From contig NC_092279.1 of assembly GCF_036320965.1 (NCBI RefSeq), positions 17,345,241-17,409,240 of the forward strand: a stretch of DNA of 64,000 nt, read 5' to 3'. The notes below the pieces were generated by a model. The model did not search any database, was not told the origin of the DNA, and saw only the letters and a list, made by a program, of their open reading frames with translations. The position numbers and the translations under genes are program-made. Within the stretch, counting starts at the first letter, position 1. Every line of letters starts with the position of its first letter. Positions 1 to 12,402 of this stretch are shown piece by piece. The stretch comes from Panulirus ornatus (lineage: Eukaryota; Arthropoda; Malacostraca; Decapoda; Palinuridae).

Positions 1-133
1 ATAAACCAGATCCACTCGACCAGTTTGAGGTGCGTGGACTCTACCAGCCGTTTAGATTCATTTCCAGGGAAAACTGGAACGCGTAAGCCTCACGTGCTGA
101 CCTTGACACACACACACACACACACACACACAC
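1..133 (+). repeat. Direct duplication, copy 1, ending in (CA)n
   Basis: The first 105 bases recur at 889-993 with a single mismatch (T at 51, C at 939). Both copies run into a (CA)n tract, 28 bp here and 79 bp in the second copy, and the sequences diverge after the tract. The left limit of this copy is cut by the window edge, so the duplicated unit may be longer. It has no coding content that I recognise. It could be a recent local duplication or a collapsed haplotype artefact of assembly. Confidence 0.95.
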
Positions 134-308
134 CGCAGGGCACGTGAGGCGGACGCACGGGTCATTCGTCATGACTTTCTTTGTGCTTACGTGATAGGTT
201 TTGACCTGGAACACACCTCTCATTCCACGCGCCAGACACTTCATTCATCCAGTGATACTGTGCCCGCAGGCTCGTCGTGTTCTGTGCCACATCGAGATAT
301 CAAGAAGT

Positions 309-410
309 GCTCAGAGGTGTGGTAGGTGGTGCTCAGAGGTGTGGTAGGTGGTGCTCAGGGGTGTGGTAGGTGGTGTTCAGGGGTGTGGTAGGTGGTGCTC
401 AGGGGGTGGT
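309..410 (+). repeat. 22-bp minisatellite, ~4.6 copies
   Basis: Units of 22 bp begin with GCTCAG at 309, 331, 353, 375 and 397, with the core GGTGTGGTAGGTGGT. Later copies carry a GCTCAGGGG variant. The open frames crossing it are repeat translations, not genes. Confidence 0.95.
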
Positions 411-481
411 AGAAGGAACAAACCCGGGACGAGTGAGGTGATGGAGGGAACACTGATCTTTGGGACAATTGGTGGAGTATG

Positions 482-502
482 CCTCTCTCTCTCTCTCTCT
501 CT
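482..502 (+). repeat. (CT)n microsatellite
   Basis: A perfect CT dinucleotide run of 21 bp. Confidence 0.95.
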
Positions 503-888
503 GAGTACACTTGAGGTACACCTGATGGATTTCCACTGTGCAGGACCATTGCTACATCGCTGTGGTGCAAAAACACCCCCTTCCCCCCTGCGTAAAGATG
601 TTACAAATTGTTGTCCCATACCAGAGTTAGTTTTATCAGACCAGACTTGAAGCATATCAAACTCGATCAGAAGAAGTAGATGTAAACATGCATATCTTTG
701 AGGGTAGCTTGATTTTTTTGTCTATTGTGATTACTTTGTCTATTAAAATCGAGGGTTGGCTGTGAGAGCGTCAGATTGCCAGTGGCTGCGCTACAGCATG
801 GTGGCGGGAAGCGGTCTCTAGCACTCTCTACCTCCTCCTCCTCCTCACAGCGCGGCACACCCTCGCCCTCGCAAATCTGCTCACGTCC

Positions 889-992
889 ATAAACCAGATC
901 CACTCGACCAGTTTGAGGTGCGTGGACTCTACCAGCCGCTTAGATTCATTTCCAGGGAAAACTGGAACGCGTAAGCCTCACGTGCTGACCTT

Positions 993-1072
<80 letters not shown>
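889..1072 (+). repeat. Direct duplication, copy 2, plus long (CA)n
   Basis: Bases 889-993 repeat window positions 1-105 with one substitution. The (CA)n tract at 994-1072 is much longer than in copy 1. The offset is exactly 888 bp. The 129-residue open frame starting at 913 is mostly threonine-histidine from (CA)n and is not a gene. Confidence 0.95.
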
Positions 1073-1073
<1 letters not shown>

Positions 1074-3134
1074 CACACACACAACAACCACTTACAGGAC
1101 CCACACACCCCACCCACACCACAACACCACCCACGATCTATCAACATCGTCCGCGTCTTTATTCGTGCCCAAAAAAAAAAACTTTGGACCTTCTTTTTCT
1201 CTTCTTCCTTTTTTTTTTTACTGCGGCAAATTTCAGCTATATGACCTGAAAAGGTTGAGATTTAAAGGCTTGTGGGTACTTGAGAGGGTCGGACGACTCT
1301 AGATAACACATCTGTTACGTCATGTCAGTCCTTAATGAGGCGAGTTAAAACTCCCTCCCACAAAGGTTAAACTCAGCCGTCGGCTTGGCTCGTCTTCATC
1401 AGTAATGCTCGGGTCGGCCGCGGTCACACCCGGCCGAGAGTTGCGTCAGCTGAAGTTGTGGGGGACAGAGCCATCACTGCTGAGGAGGTGGGGTAGGGAG
1501 GTGTTCAGCCGGGTGCTGTTGCCCTTCCCAAACGTCCCGCACTGGAGGCTGAGGCACAAGACACGGTGGGCCGGCGCAAGTTCGTGCACCGGCATAATAA
1601 CCACAAGTGTGTGGCCCCTGCCGCGCCTGCCTCTCTCCCCTGCTCATTACTCTACCGAGAAAGTGAGGCTGAAACCGTGAGTAGACAAGATGCGGTAACG
1701 TGAGATAATGACGTTCGATCCTGGGACGGGGACCATGACGCGGGCATGTCGGCGGTGCCTCGGCAGCTGCCACCCACTTACCTTCCGCTAATTAAACCGC
1801 CCGGGAACGTGTTTACAGCTTGCCAATAGCCTTGTACGATGTATTGGTATTTACGGGTAAGTTTACTGCCCCTAGAACGCCGTCATCACATGTTGCACTT
1901 TGAATCACGTGGTGAAATGCTATGCCCTATTGCTCCTCCATCATCTGTCGGTGTTTTAAGTTTCCAGTCAAGAGAAGCTTGGAGGAGGGACGAATCTCCG
2001 TCAGGATTTCCCCTTTACACGTCGTTGTGGCAGGTCACTACTACCACAGTCAGTAGCCACACCATCACCTACGCTCTCGAACTCCTCTTCTCCCTAGCCT
2101 TAGCCAGAGACGTCAATTAAGCACGTCCGTTGTTCTGCTCCCGCGGGACCCCTAGTGTCGATCCGATAGCCTTAATCCACCAGCGCTTAGCTCGAGACTC
2201 CTCCAGATGTGGTCACCGACGACGACGACGGCAGAACAGCAGCGCCAGGACCAGCACCTCCGGGGAGGTCGGTAGCCCGCCCCCCCCCAAGACTAAACAC
2301 GGGGTTCGACAACAATAAACTAGCCGCTGACTGCGGCACAAATCAATCAATCCACCGCTCACTGAACCCAGCGGCGGCGGCAACCTCCACCATAATATTC
2401 GTGGAGGTGATGTCAGGGGGTGATACACACTGAAGGGGTAGGACAGGAGGCACGTATGTAGATAAAGCTACAGAAGGGGGGAAGTCCGCGACGAATTAAT
2501 CCACGTTCCAACACGAGCAGCAGCAGTGTATAGATACATGCATAAGACTACATGTAGCAGACCGTAGAAAAACGGCTGGGTGTCCACGACTGCGGTGGTG
2601 GGGCACACCACAGCGCCTGGCGCATGGCCAGGCACACTGAGGAAGCATCGCTGGCCGCTGAGTCCCACATACGTACTGATTGACTAGCCACATTCACGTA
2701 CTGCTTCCCGCGTCACGTGGCCCGTCAAGGTCGCTTGCCATTCATCTCGTCTCGGGTCGTACTGGAGTGGCCGTGTTGATCCAGGATTGATGTAACACTT
2801 TTCTATATCTTAAAGAGAAGTTGTTTCAGCTCTGTTTTGTAGAATATCGAGCAGTTGTGGTGGTATGGGTGGCTCCTAAAACCCTCTTGCCAGGGTTCTT
2901 CATTATACAACCTCACCACAACAAAGCAAGCTGTTAAGATAAAGCTTGACTTTTATCCCTTTGCCACAGAGCTTTGAGTGGTCGTTCCTGTAGAGTTAGT
3001 CAAAGGTTCACCCATCATCTATCTCCCGTGAGTCAAGTCGAAGACAATAGATGTAATCGTTTGAAGGAAAGAAACTACCTTTAATTTGATCCGACAAGCG
3101 TTCGGGTTATTTTCATTCTTCAGAAAAGTTTGGA
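1073..3134. other. No gene recognised
   Basis: Mixed-composition unique sequence with short homopolymer runs (A at 1170, T at 1209) and a short GAC/GAT triplet run near 2217. Open frames of 60-99 codons occur on both strands but show no recognisable domain or coding signature. I read this as intergenic or intronic DNA. Confidence 0.6.
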
Positions 3135-3322
3135 ATTGTTGGTGAGCACGGTGGTGAATTGTTTGTGAGCACGGTGGTGAATTGTTGGTGAGCACGGTGG
3201 TGAATTGTTTGTGAGCACGGTGGTGAATTGTTGGTGAGCACGGTGGTGAATTGTTGGTGAGCACGGTGGTGAATTGTTTGTGAGCACGGTGGTGAATTGT
3301 TGGTGAGCACGGTGGTGAATTG
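3135..3322 (+). repeat. 23-bp minisatellite, 8 copies
   Basis: GTGAGCACGGTGGTGAATTG units begin at 3142, 3165, 3188, 3211, 3234, 3257, 3280 and 3303. The last bases of each unit alternate between TTG and TTT, which suggests expansion by a higher-order unit. The minus-strand translation (repeated [15 protein letters not shown]) has no known match and cycles frames because 23 is not a multiple of 3, so coding is unlikely. Confidence 0.97.
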
Positions 3323-3444
3323 TGTTTCCCGAATGAGCAAAACTGCTGCTGGTATTTGTTGGCGAGTGTAAAGAATCTCAAACGTTTATGGGACACGACT
3401 CCATCTGAGCTTACACCCGCTCCTGTACATGCCATCAAACACCT

Positions 3445-3973
<529 letters not shown>

Positions 3974-4049
<76 letters not shown>
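3974..4049 (+). repeat. (CT)n microsatellite, 76 bp
   Basis: A perfect CT run. Confidence 0.99.
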
Positions 4050-4051
<2 letters not shown>

Positions 4052-4122
4052 GTATACTGACCTTAATTCTAATCTCGCCTTAGAATTGTATCATCCAAGG
4101 TCAGGTCATCATTCATACCCAA

Positions 4123-4291
4123 GGGTCGTCGTGCCGCCGTGCTCAAGAGTCGAACCATCGTGTCGAGGATCGTACCATCGTGCCTGAGGGTCGTACCGTC
4201 GCGCCCGAGGGTCGTACCGTCGCGCCCGAGGGTCGTACCATCGTGCTCGAGGGTCGTACCATCGTGCTCGAGGGTCGTACCATCGTACTCC
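4123..4291 (+). repeat. 21-bp GTCGTACC-type minisatellite, ~8 copies
   Basis: Tandem units of about 21 bp with the core GGGTCGTACCATCGTGCTCGA. Variants have CCGTCGCGCCC in the middle copies. The same unit family makes the large array at 29205-29775 and single or partial copies near 7905, 48785-48905 and 52918-52975. A GGTCAGGTCA motif lies just upstream (4102-4111), as it does near other family members. The minus-strand YDGTTL-like translations are repeat artefacts. Confidence 0.92.
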
Positions 4292-4970
4292 AAAGGTTAA
4301 CCAACACCTTCTGACCACTTGAGTAATTCATTACCCTGTAGTTACCGAGTACCCGACAAATTACTATGCGAAAACGAACGTCATTTTCTGAATTCATAAG
4401 GAATATATATTCCTACTAGCTCTACCTCAGGCAAGGCTTCCTGTTCACGTATGGATTGATTTATATAACAACATTAATCTCCCAAAAATTCATTCTCAAT
4501 TTGGTCTCGAAGAGTAATTGTCCCTTTACGGTATCGGTCAGGTAGGAGAGGAAAGAAGAAAAAAATGTAACCTGCCCCGAATATGAACCATCAACTGTTA
4601 ATGAGTGAGTAATCAAAAGATTTAATCAGCGTACGAGACGATGTGTAATTAAAAGTTCATATTTGGCAGTGCTGAGGCCGTAGCTCCTCCTCGCGCCGGT
4701 CATACCACTCCATCACACTCCAGCTTTGATACTGAACCACCGCACTAAATTGCGGTGTGGGTAATGCTTAAGGCAATTAGGGATATATCTCCGTGGAGCA
4801 GCGCTCGCCGAGGCCGCTAGCAACTTGTGCCAGCCCGCGGCGAGAAAGTACTTTACTTGTGGTGAAATAAGAGTCTGTGTTCTGACGCCACGTTGGCTAA
4901 AAAGTTCTTTTTTTCTTTTTTTTTTTTCAACTGCGTGAGAGTATGTTGCTTGTGGTAAGTCTTGTAAATA
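4292..4970. other. No gene recognised
   Basis: AT-rich unique sequence with T homopolymers near 4915. Nothing recognisable. Confidence 0.6.
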
Positions 4971-4971
4971 T

Positions 4972-5219
4972 GATTATAATTCGGAGGATACAGGATATAA
5001 TTCAGATGGTATAAGACGTAATTCGGTGGGTATATGATATACTTCAAATGGTATGGGATATACCTCAAAGCTCTAGGACATATAATTCAGTGTATAGGCT
5101 ATACTTCAGCGGGTATAGGATATAATTCAGAGGCGAAAGGATGTAATTCAGTGGGTGTGGGATATACTTCAGAGGATGCAAGATATACTTCAGAGGCTAT
5201 AGGATATAACTCGGTGGGC
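4972..5219 (+). repeat. ~20-bp AT-rich minisatellite, ~12 copies
   Basis: Degenerate tandem units of about 20 bp with the core GGTATAGGATATAATTCAGA. Copies vary between ATAATTCAG, ATACTTCAG and GTAATTCAG. The plus-strand open frame at 5034-5240 (repeating GYNSEA- and GYTSEA-like decapeptides) follows from the 20-bp period and is not evidence of a gene. Confidence 0.9.
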
Positions 5220-5316
5220 GTACCTCTTTTTTTTTTTTGAGTCATTTCTTATACTCATTAATTTTACTGGTCATTGTGGGATCGGCAGCGTGACTAATGA
5301 AATAGGTCCGACTTTA

Positions 5317-5388
5317 GCCTCGGTGGTTAAGTGGCTCTCCAGGCCAGCGGCAGGCAGCACAGCAGAGGCGGATTAAATCCCAGACCGT
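5317..5388 (+). mobile_element. tRNA-derived SINE head
   Basis: An RNA polymerase III A-box-like TGGTTAAGTGG at 5324-5334 fits TRGYNNARNNG exactly. A B-box-like GGATTAAATCC at 5370-5380 has two mismatches to GGTTCRANNCC. The spacing is 46 bp. The sequence is not a functional tRNA because no cloverleaf arms are apparent. A degenerate SINE body may continue downstream, but I cannot place its end. The family is unassigned. Confidence 0.6.
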
Positions 5389-5400
5389 AGTATCAGAAAC

Positions 5401-6470
5401 CCTATACATCACATAATGGATCATTGTCTTAATGGAATTTTTGATTGGCTAATATCTGGCGTCTTAACTTAATCATGAATGGTTCAAACTTTTGTCGTGG
5501 TGTATATATTGTGTGATCTAGATTTTTTTTAATAGTCTCCCGCTCTCGAAGGGAACTGAAAAATACCTGTTAGAATGGTTGGTTGATTGAACTCGCATTA
5601 CATAGAGAATATACTTCGTAATCATAATGCAACCTGGGTTCCGGGACATGGAGGCTCAAGAGAAGAAGAAATTACTAAGGATTCAAAAAAAAAAATGTTT
5701 TGAAAGTGCGGCATTTTTCCCTCCACACTAAACGCCATTTTGAGACTGGTCATTGTTGGCTGAAAACTGGTCATGCCACGTTGACCCACGGTCGCCTTAA
5801 CAGAGAAGGAACGAACCGGACCCCACACTCTGTGACGTCTGCTGTTGCAGTATTACCGTGGAACATGGAACAGCGGAATGGCAAACACATAGGAGTCTCA
5901 GAGTCGAATATGAATTATGTGATATCAATTGATGGAATATTCATCACTGGAGAAGTTTCAGACAGTATTGTTACTGTAAGTTGACGGATGACTTTTATAG
6001 GAATGAATAATATATAATTCTACATAAATATTGCTCCGTTTTTAATAGATAACTTTAAAAGGAAGCCGGAATATATAACTATGTTTACATTAACTTTTTT
6101 TTAGATATCTTAACATGTTAATAATGTCTTAAACCATCAGATTCTAGCGCTTTACAAACTTTACAGAATCAGTCGGGTCGTTAAGTAGAAATAAGTGATA
6201 TAAAAACAACCATCGCAACTGTCTGACTGACCAAATCATTTCCCACTAGTAACGTCTCGTGGAGGCTTATCGTGACCCACTCCAGCTACTTCATATCTAG
6301 TTTCACCTTGTCACACCTTCCTTCCTCCTCCTCCTCCTCCTCCTCCAGGGACGCGGCAGCCTTTAAATTTTCCCTCGAGTATTCTGCTCACCTCGACGGA
6401 TTGATTTCCCGGGAAGGTGCGGTGTGTAGAAGAGTTCTTCTTATGTTCCATCCTCGGGTGCCTGTGTGGG

Positions 6471-6472
<2 letters not shown>
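5401..6472. other. No gene recognised
   Basis: AT-rich unique sequence. A plus-strand open frame at 5700-5984 (94 codons) has no recognised domain. A short (CCT)n run lies at 6324-6346. Confidence 0.55.

Positions 6473-6547
<75 letters not shown>
6473..6547 (+). repeat. (GA)n microsatellite, 75 bp
   Basis: A perfect GA run. Confidence 0.99.
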
Positions 6548-6548
<1 letters not shown>

Positions 6549-6726
6549 GCTCGGCTAACAGTACCTACTAAGCGGCCTCTATCGCCCATCTGCTTAAGGG
6601 AAATAATATCGTAGAATTCAAAGCTGTTTTGAAACTCTTTCCGTCCGTCGCTAACGCTTTCCCTCCGAGTTCCGATCGTCCAACGGTGTGGAACGGGACT
6701 GAAAATTTCCACAGTCAGCCGGAGCT

Positions 6727-6728
<2 letters not shown>

Positions 6729-6778
<50 letters not shown>
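6729..6778 (+). repeat. (GT)n microsatellite, 50 bp
   Basis: A perfect GT run. Confidence 0.99.
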
Positions 6779-6779
<1 letters not shown>

Positions 6780-7796
6780 TTGGAGGTGGGACAGAGAACT
6801 CTTCCATCTTCCACTGGACAGGCTTCAGTCAAAACCAGTCCACCTCGTCACCTTTCTCTCCCCAGCTTCTAAGAACCTCCCTTCCCCTGCGTCGCAATGC
6901 TGCTCATATCCTTCACGTGTTTGCCCGTAATGCTGTGCCTCTCCCTTCCGTGGCTGGGCTCACGCACCATCCGACACGTCATTGCGTCCAGCTGACACTG
7001 TCGCCTTCAGCAGTTCCCTGAGCGAGTTCATGTTTGCTTCTTTCCCCGAGAGCCAGAATGCATTTAATTGCCCTCTTGTGTTTACCTTGATTTGTTTCAG
7101 TGTCCCCTTCAACAGGCAGGTCTTCCTTCACTCTGAGAATGGACGACCTTGTCTTATTCCCAGGATTTTTCCATCGTAATCAGGGTACTTAGTATAAAGA
7201 GATGGATAGTTTAAAGATAAATATTGTTGACCGAACGATAGAAACTTTGTGAACATATACCGCAGTGTTATCGAAGCTGCCCCGTCCCAGCACACAACCC
7301 AGAAAACTAGGGAGTGAGGGAGTGGGAGTACGGGGGAACTACAGTGGTCCGGACTGCACCGTGCATGGGTCCGACTTCAACGGTCGATGTGGGAACCGAT
7401 GGCCAGCACAGCACCCATACCTGCCCACCAAACCACGCTACACACTGTCTCTGTTACTTCTAACCTCTTGTCGTTACTGAAGGGTTCTTGAGAGAGAGAG
7501 ATAAAGGAAGTATCTGGTGGCCTCTTAAAGTATTGAAGACAAAAATTAACTCGGTCTGAGGTTATTTTCTTGGAACATTCATATTCGAAATTATCATAAG
7601 CACATATTGTTGAGCATCGTGAATTATATAAAGTCAAGAAATGTGTTTTGAGAAATGTTGTGATGAAGGGATGACTACCGTTTATTTAGTACTGGAGAAC
7701 TGGGCTCGTTCCAGGCCTCATTGTGCCATATTCCTCCCCTACTACCCCCTGGGACACATTATGGCCCCCGGGTTATACTACGGCCCAGGCCGGACC

Positions 7797-7797
<1 letters not shown>
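6779..7797. other. No gene recognised
   Basis: Unique sequence with open frames of up to 130 codons that derive partly from the adjacent (GT)n. No domain is recognisable. A short (GA)n lies at 7490-7500. Confidence 0.55.
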
Positions 7798-7844
<47 letters not shown>

Positions 7845-7867
7845 AGCGCGCGCGCGCGCGTGCGCGC
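7798..7867 (+). repeat. (GT)n followed by (GC)n
   Basis: About 45 bp of GT (7798-7842) then about 22 bp of alternating GC (7846-7867). Both are alternating purine-pyrimidine and together form a strong candidate for a left-handed (Z-DNA) segment. Confidence 0.95.
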
Positions 7868-7903
7868 TGGCCTTGCACACTAGTATACTGTTAGATGCTG
7901 CGA

Positions 7904-7975
7904 CCCCTTGAGCACGACGGTACGACCCTTGAAGATATCATGACCTGGCCTTTGACCTGACCCTGAAGCGTCATA
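7904..7975 (-). repeat. GTCGTACC repeat fragment with AGGTCA direct repeat
   Basis: On the minus strand this carries one copy of the AAGGGTCGTACCGTCGTGCT unit (plus strand 7908-7930), followed by TGGCCTTTGACCT at 7946-7958. Its complement is AGGTCA, one base, AGGCCA. The same association of both motifs recurs at 52918-53000, so I treat it as one dispersed repeat family. Confidence 0.6.
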
Positions 7976-10900
7976 CCGTTTTCCTCATCGGTGTAAACAC
8001 TTTCAAGTAGAACTTACAGTACCTGTAACAACTGCTGTTACTTTAGTTACTTAGAATGTACTACTTTACGTGACAGATGCACATATGGTTCTGCTAACAG
8101 TAGAAATGCGTACATTTAACTACTCTCTCTATAAACCGTTTGTTGTTCATTCCTAGCTATAAATTCACACGACTCTACAAATACTGCAAACCCTCGTGTT
8201 ATCCCTATTTTTCTTATTTTTAAACCATGGTTTAACGAACTCTATCCATATGTTATGATCTTCGGTGATCAAGAGGACACAAAAGGAATATGAGGATGTT
8301 AACCATGCTAGAGCAGCGTCGTACCAACCTGACCAGTCTGGTGTGTTTTGGTTTTCTACTTCCCTGTTAAATGGAACCAGTTCCGTCCGGTTTATTCCGC
8401 GTTTACACGAATTTTGAATAGCGTCGTTCCCCCCACACACAGAAATGAGATACAGAGTTTGATACTGAAACAGCTCGAGGTGTGGATGTAAGCGAATGAG
8501 GCCATTTCTTCGTTTGTTCCTGACGCTACCTCGCTAATCCGTAACTCTGCGAGCATGTTTGAAGAGATAAATAACATACGTAATAATATAAAGCCACATC
8601 CCCTATCTGTAAATAGAAACAGTAGTCAAGAGGAGTAAAAGTTATTTACGTGAGTGACATTTAAGAGAACACCATCTCTCTTCGTCTCACAATGGACATC
8701 GTAGCCTCGCCTTGTTTGTTAGGTCTTGATACAATTCCGCGGGCGCGCTCATTCTCAACATGCATGGTACATATACCATATGCCACAAAGGTACAGCTAA
8801 ACTAAATATAACATTATGATTTGTCGTATATCAATGACACAAAAACACAAAAATGTTTTTTCCTTAATGTCGGTCGCTCTTCCACAAGACGGTATTGTTA
8901 ATTTCCAAATCACCTATTTTTTCGATACAGAAAGTACGAGAACAGAGCCTATGAACTATGCACATTTATCAGTACTGTAATAATACTCAGAGGAATATAA
9001 ATCTTCCATGTGACACCAGTACCAATCTCCGAAAGTTTATCTACCAATCGGACACATCAATATATTAATATGGTAACCACAGACCCAACACAGCAATCCC
9101 TCCATGTTATCTGGAGAACTAACGAGACAGTTAGTACATCAACTATATACACTTTACACCAATTTTGAATTTGCCCAGCACCTATTCAGCCCTCCCTCTG
9201 AGAATACAAAAATGCTGAGGACTTACCTGGACATAATTTTCCAGCGCAATGTCAGGAGGAAGCGAAAGTATCATGCCACTTCAACACTCATCTTTTGTGC
9301 CGACCACACTTCCCAGACCGCCCGCAACGCCCACACCACCGCCCACAGAGAGCCTTAAGCCCACCACAATCGCTTCAGGTCGAGCACAACACGCACTCTT
9401 TACCCTCCTCACTGATCCCTTTGTACGGCCGAGGTGTTCGTGTGTATGTGTAAAGAGCCTCGGAGCTCTTACATTTGTCTCCCGGGCTCACGCAGGGCTC
9501 ATGTGGGGCTCATCTTAGCACTTGACGCTCGCCCGGATTCTGCACATTTCATGCTGGCGCGATGGAGAGTGTGGCGTTTCTCGCCGAATTATACGATGGG
9601 ACATATTTTGAAATCTTTCTTAAACTTGTGTGAGGAGGCAGCGGTGAGGATAATTATTTTCTCAGGGAAAAATTATACGAAACTTACACAGGTTATTATT
9701 TCAGTTTTTTTACTCAAAACCTCACCAATCCTCTCTCTCTCTCTTGTCAAAGTTAAGCTTTTAAATAAAACACTAACGAAAAGTTATATATTAGACACTT
9801 TCTTCTTTACTGAACATTGAGTCATATCAAAATGCACCTACAGATTACCGCATGAGAAATCGTGTATTAAAACAAAACGCAATGGATGAAATTTTCAAGT
9901 TGGAAATGTACAGAGCAAGGGTCAGGAGAGAGAGACAGCGCATCCTTTCACTCTGACTGTTGGCGGGACACTGGCGCCCCAGCCAAGAACGGTCGCGGCT
10001 GCCTTTGTCGGTGGGCAAGGCTGCCGAATGCTTCACCAACTTCGCTGCTTCGCTAATTTGCCGATGCCATGGTAGATTGCCGGACATTCTCGTTGGGTCG
10101 CGTGTGCTTCATCATTGCATGTAAATATGGGAACGTGACCGCTTTTCCCTTTTCCCAAAATGACGGATTTTGAGATCAAGGGAGCGTTTTTACGGAGTCG
10201 GAATAAAATTCTTATCGGTTACATAAATTACAATCATCACGAGGTGGTCAGACAAAAGGTAACAGGTTTTAGTACAGACTTAAAGAGGATCACAGAGCAT
10301 TACGAGAGATCGATGAGAAGCAGAATTGATCAAAGGAGAATATCAGACTTACAGAAAAAAAGAGAAAAATCGTGACACGACTCTCCCAAACACCTCTGAG
10401 AAACCCGCCGACCGTAAAGAAAGGAAAAAATAAAAAATAGAAAGCTTTTGCGATGTTATAGTTGAATTCTCATTCAATAGCCGGCCGACTGCCTCACAAT
10501 ATTTACTGCTTATCCCAACAGCCAGCGGAGCGGGTGCCAGCTGTACGAGGAGCTTCATTAGTGTCATAGGGGAGGGGAGGAAGGGAAGGGGCGGACACGA
10601 GCTATTATAGGGAGAAAGAGGACGGCTGATTTTGGAGAGGCGGGGCTGGAGACGCTGAGGAAGATGCTGGAGGGAAAGAGGAAGTGACGGCTCCCGGAGG
10701 GTGGCCGCGGTTATCTTAAGGGGTGGGGGATGGGGGGAGGGAAGTGACGGAAGGCCGGTGTTGGAGGTTATGGGGAGGCGGAGACGACACGGTGTTATGG
10801 CGATCGTGAGATGGGGAGGAAGATGGATGTAACGGAGGAGTTTCTGCGGGTCCTAGAGATCCTGGTGTAGGGCGTGGGAGGACCCATGTCGATACTAGGA

Positions 10901-11399
10901 CACTGGGGGTCGAGGCGTCGACTGAGCTATGGGGTTTTATGCAGCAGGTACTGGGGCAGGGTGTGTCTAGGGGAATTAGGAGGAGGTAGGTATCTCAGGA
11001 ACGATATTAATATTTTGACATTATTTTCATCGCAGGACAGATTAGTTTTTTGTCAGTATTTCTATCTCAAGGCATGTTAATCCTTTGCGATTATTCTCAT
11101 GTCAGAAAATATTAATTTCTTTTACTTTGATCTCAGCATTTTCATCTCAGATGATATATATCTTTTGTCAGTATTTTTGTATCAGGATATATTAATATTT
11201 TGTCAGTATTTTCATAATCTGTATATATCATCATCCAGAGCACAATAAAGCCTTCATAACCTTTTTGTGTCACTGGAGGGAAGCCTTATGTGCGGTCTAG
11301 CTTCAGTATAATGTCATCCATAAGTTGTGATCACCAGTGTAACTTAAAGAATCTGTAACCGTAATGTGTTTGGCTATAGTTTTTGCACTTGATGTGGGT
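7976..11399. other. No gene recognised; purine-rich tail
   Basis: Mostly AT-rich unique sequence. From about 10561 to 10990 the plus strand is strongly G/A-rich with GGGGAGG-type runs. Open frames at 8165-8440 (minus), 9104-9358, 9434-9820 and 10160-10375 (plus) have no recognisable domains. I find no splice, promoter or polyadenylation arrangement that supports a gene. Confidence 0.5.
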
Positions 11400-11517
11400 C
11401 GAAGAATGTGCGTGTATGTTAGTATGAGGGTGTATGTGGATATGGTGTGTGTATGTGCATATGGTTTGTGTATGTGTACATGGTGTGTGTATGTGTATAT
11501 GGTGTGTGTGTATGTTT
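11400..11517 (+). repeat. Imperfect GT/AT-rich minisatellite
   Basis: About six degenerate units of TATGGTGTGTGTATGTGCA type, 18-20 bp each. The open frames are repeat translations. Confidence 0.8.
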
Positions 11518-12322
11518 GCAATCACTTATTTGTACGATACGTTGAGAGTCCTATATCCGTGGTGCCCCTGTCTCCTGAACTAACTCTACTGTCATACAGG
11601 TTTTTAATCTTTTTGTGTGTTGTCAGTTTTCACTTTATAATCGCTCAGATTTTTCCTTTCGTCCACTCTTCTTATACCATAATAATACCTCTTTTCATTT
11701 CTGTTTTCCAACCAACTTTCATACTCTTGTTATAGCCTCTGGTTGCTCTGTCTTTTCATCTCCCGGAGTCCTCTTCGTCGTTGGCACCATCAGATTGGTT
11801 TAAGAATTTCATCGTTGGGATCAGGTTTTTTTTCCCCTTACACTTCTCTTTCATATGGTTTGTGCGCGTTCGAGCGTGTGCGCGTTCATGCTGACTCAGA
11901 CACGCAAGCAATATACATGGGCCCCTGGGGAGACTTTTTTTTTTTTAATTTTACAGGCCATTTCATTCAGCTTACTATAATAACAGTTGATTGCTTAAGC
12001 CTGGCGTGGCGGGAAGGCTTGCACCTGTAGCAAGGACGGGAATCCAGAACTTCCTGCTACTTTACAGCACCCGTACAGGAGGCGCAGAAAAGCGAGCAAT
12101 CCGGCCAATTCGTGTTTGCGCCCTAGGTCGTGCCGTACCGAGGAGAGGCCCTGCCATGAGGTCCACGTTGAGGACAATCCATAGTTAATAGGGGATGGGT
12201 TGTCGTCCTCTCCCCTTCTCTGTGGTCGATCGCACCGTGTGACTTGCATGTAAGTCTTGGTGTAGACGGTTTGCTTGTAATCAATGGACTCGGGGGGCGT
12301 CTGCCAACTGCATTTTCTTTCC

Positions 12323-12324
<2 letters not shown>
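11518..12324. other. No gene recognised
   Basis: Pyrimidine-biased sequence to about 11850, then mixed composition. Nothing recognisable. Confidence 0.55.

Positions 12325-12400
<76 letters not shown>
12325..12400 (+). repeat. (GA)n microsatellite, 76 bp
   Basis: A perfect GA run. Confidence 0.99.

Positions 12401-12402
<2 letters not shown>

Noticed and set aside
3135..3322. Possible CRISPR array (regular short repeats)
   Set aside because: Units are directly tandem without unique spacers, and the window is eukaryotic. The same reasoning applies to the other minisatellites.
3019..3438. 139-codon minus-strand frame with repeating [15 protein letters not shown]
   Set aside because: A translation of the 23-bp minisatellite. 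The same peptide appears in two frames.
6272..6832. Frames of 99-173 codons around (GA)n and (GT)n
   Set aside because: More than half of each translation is dipeptide repeat from the microsatellites.
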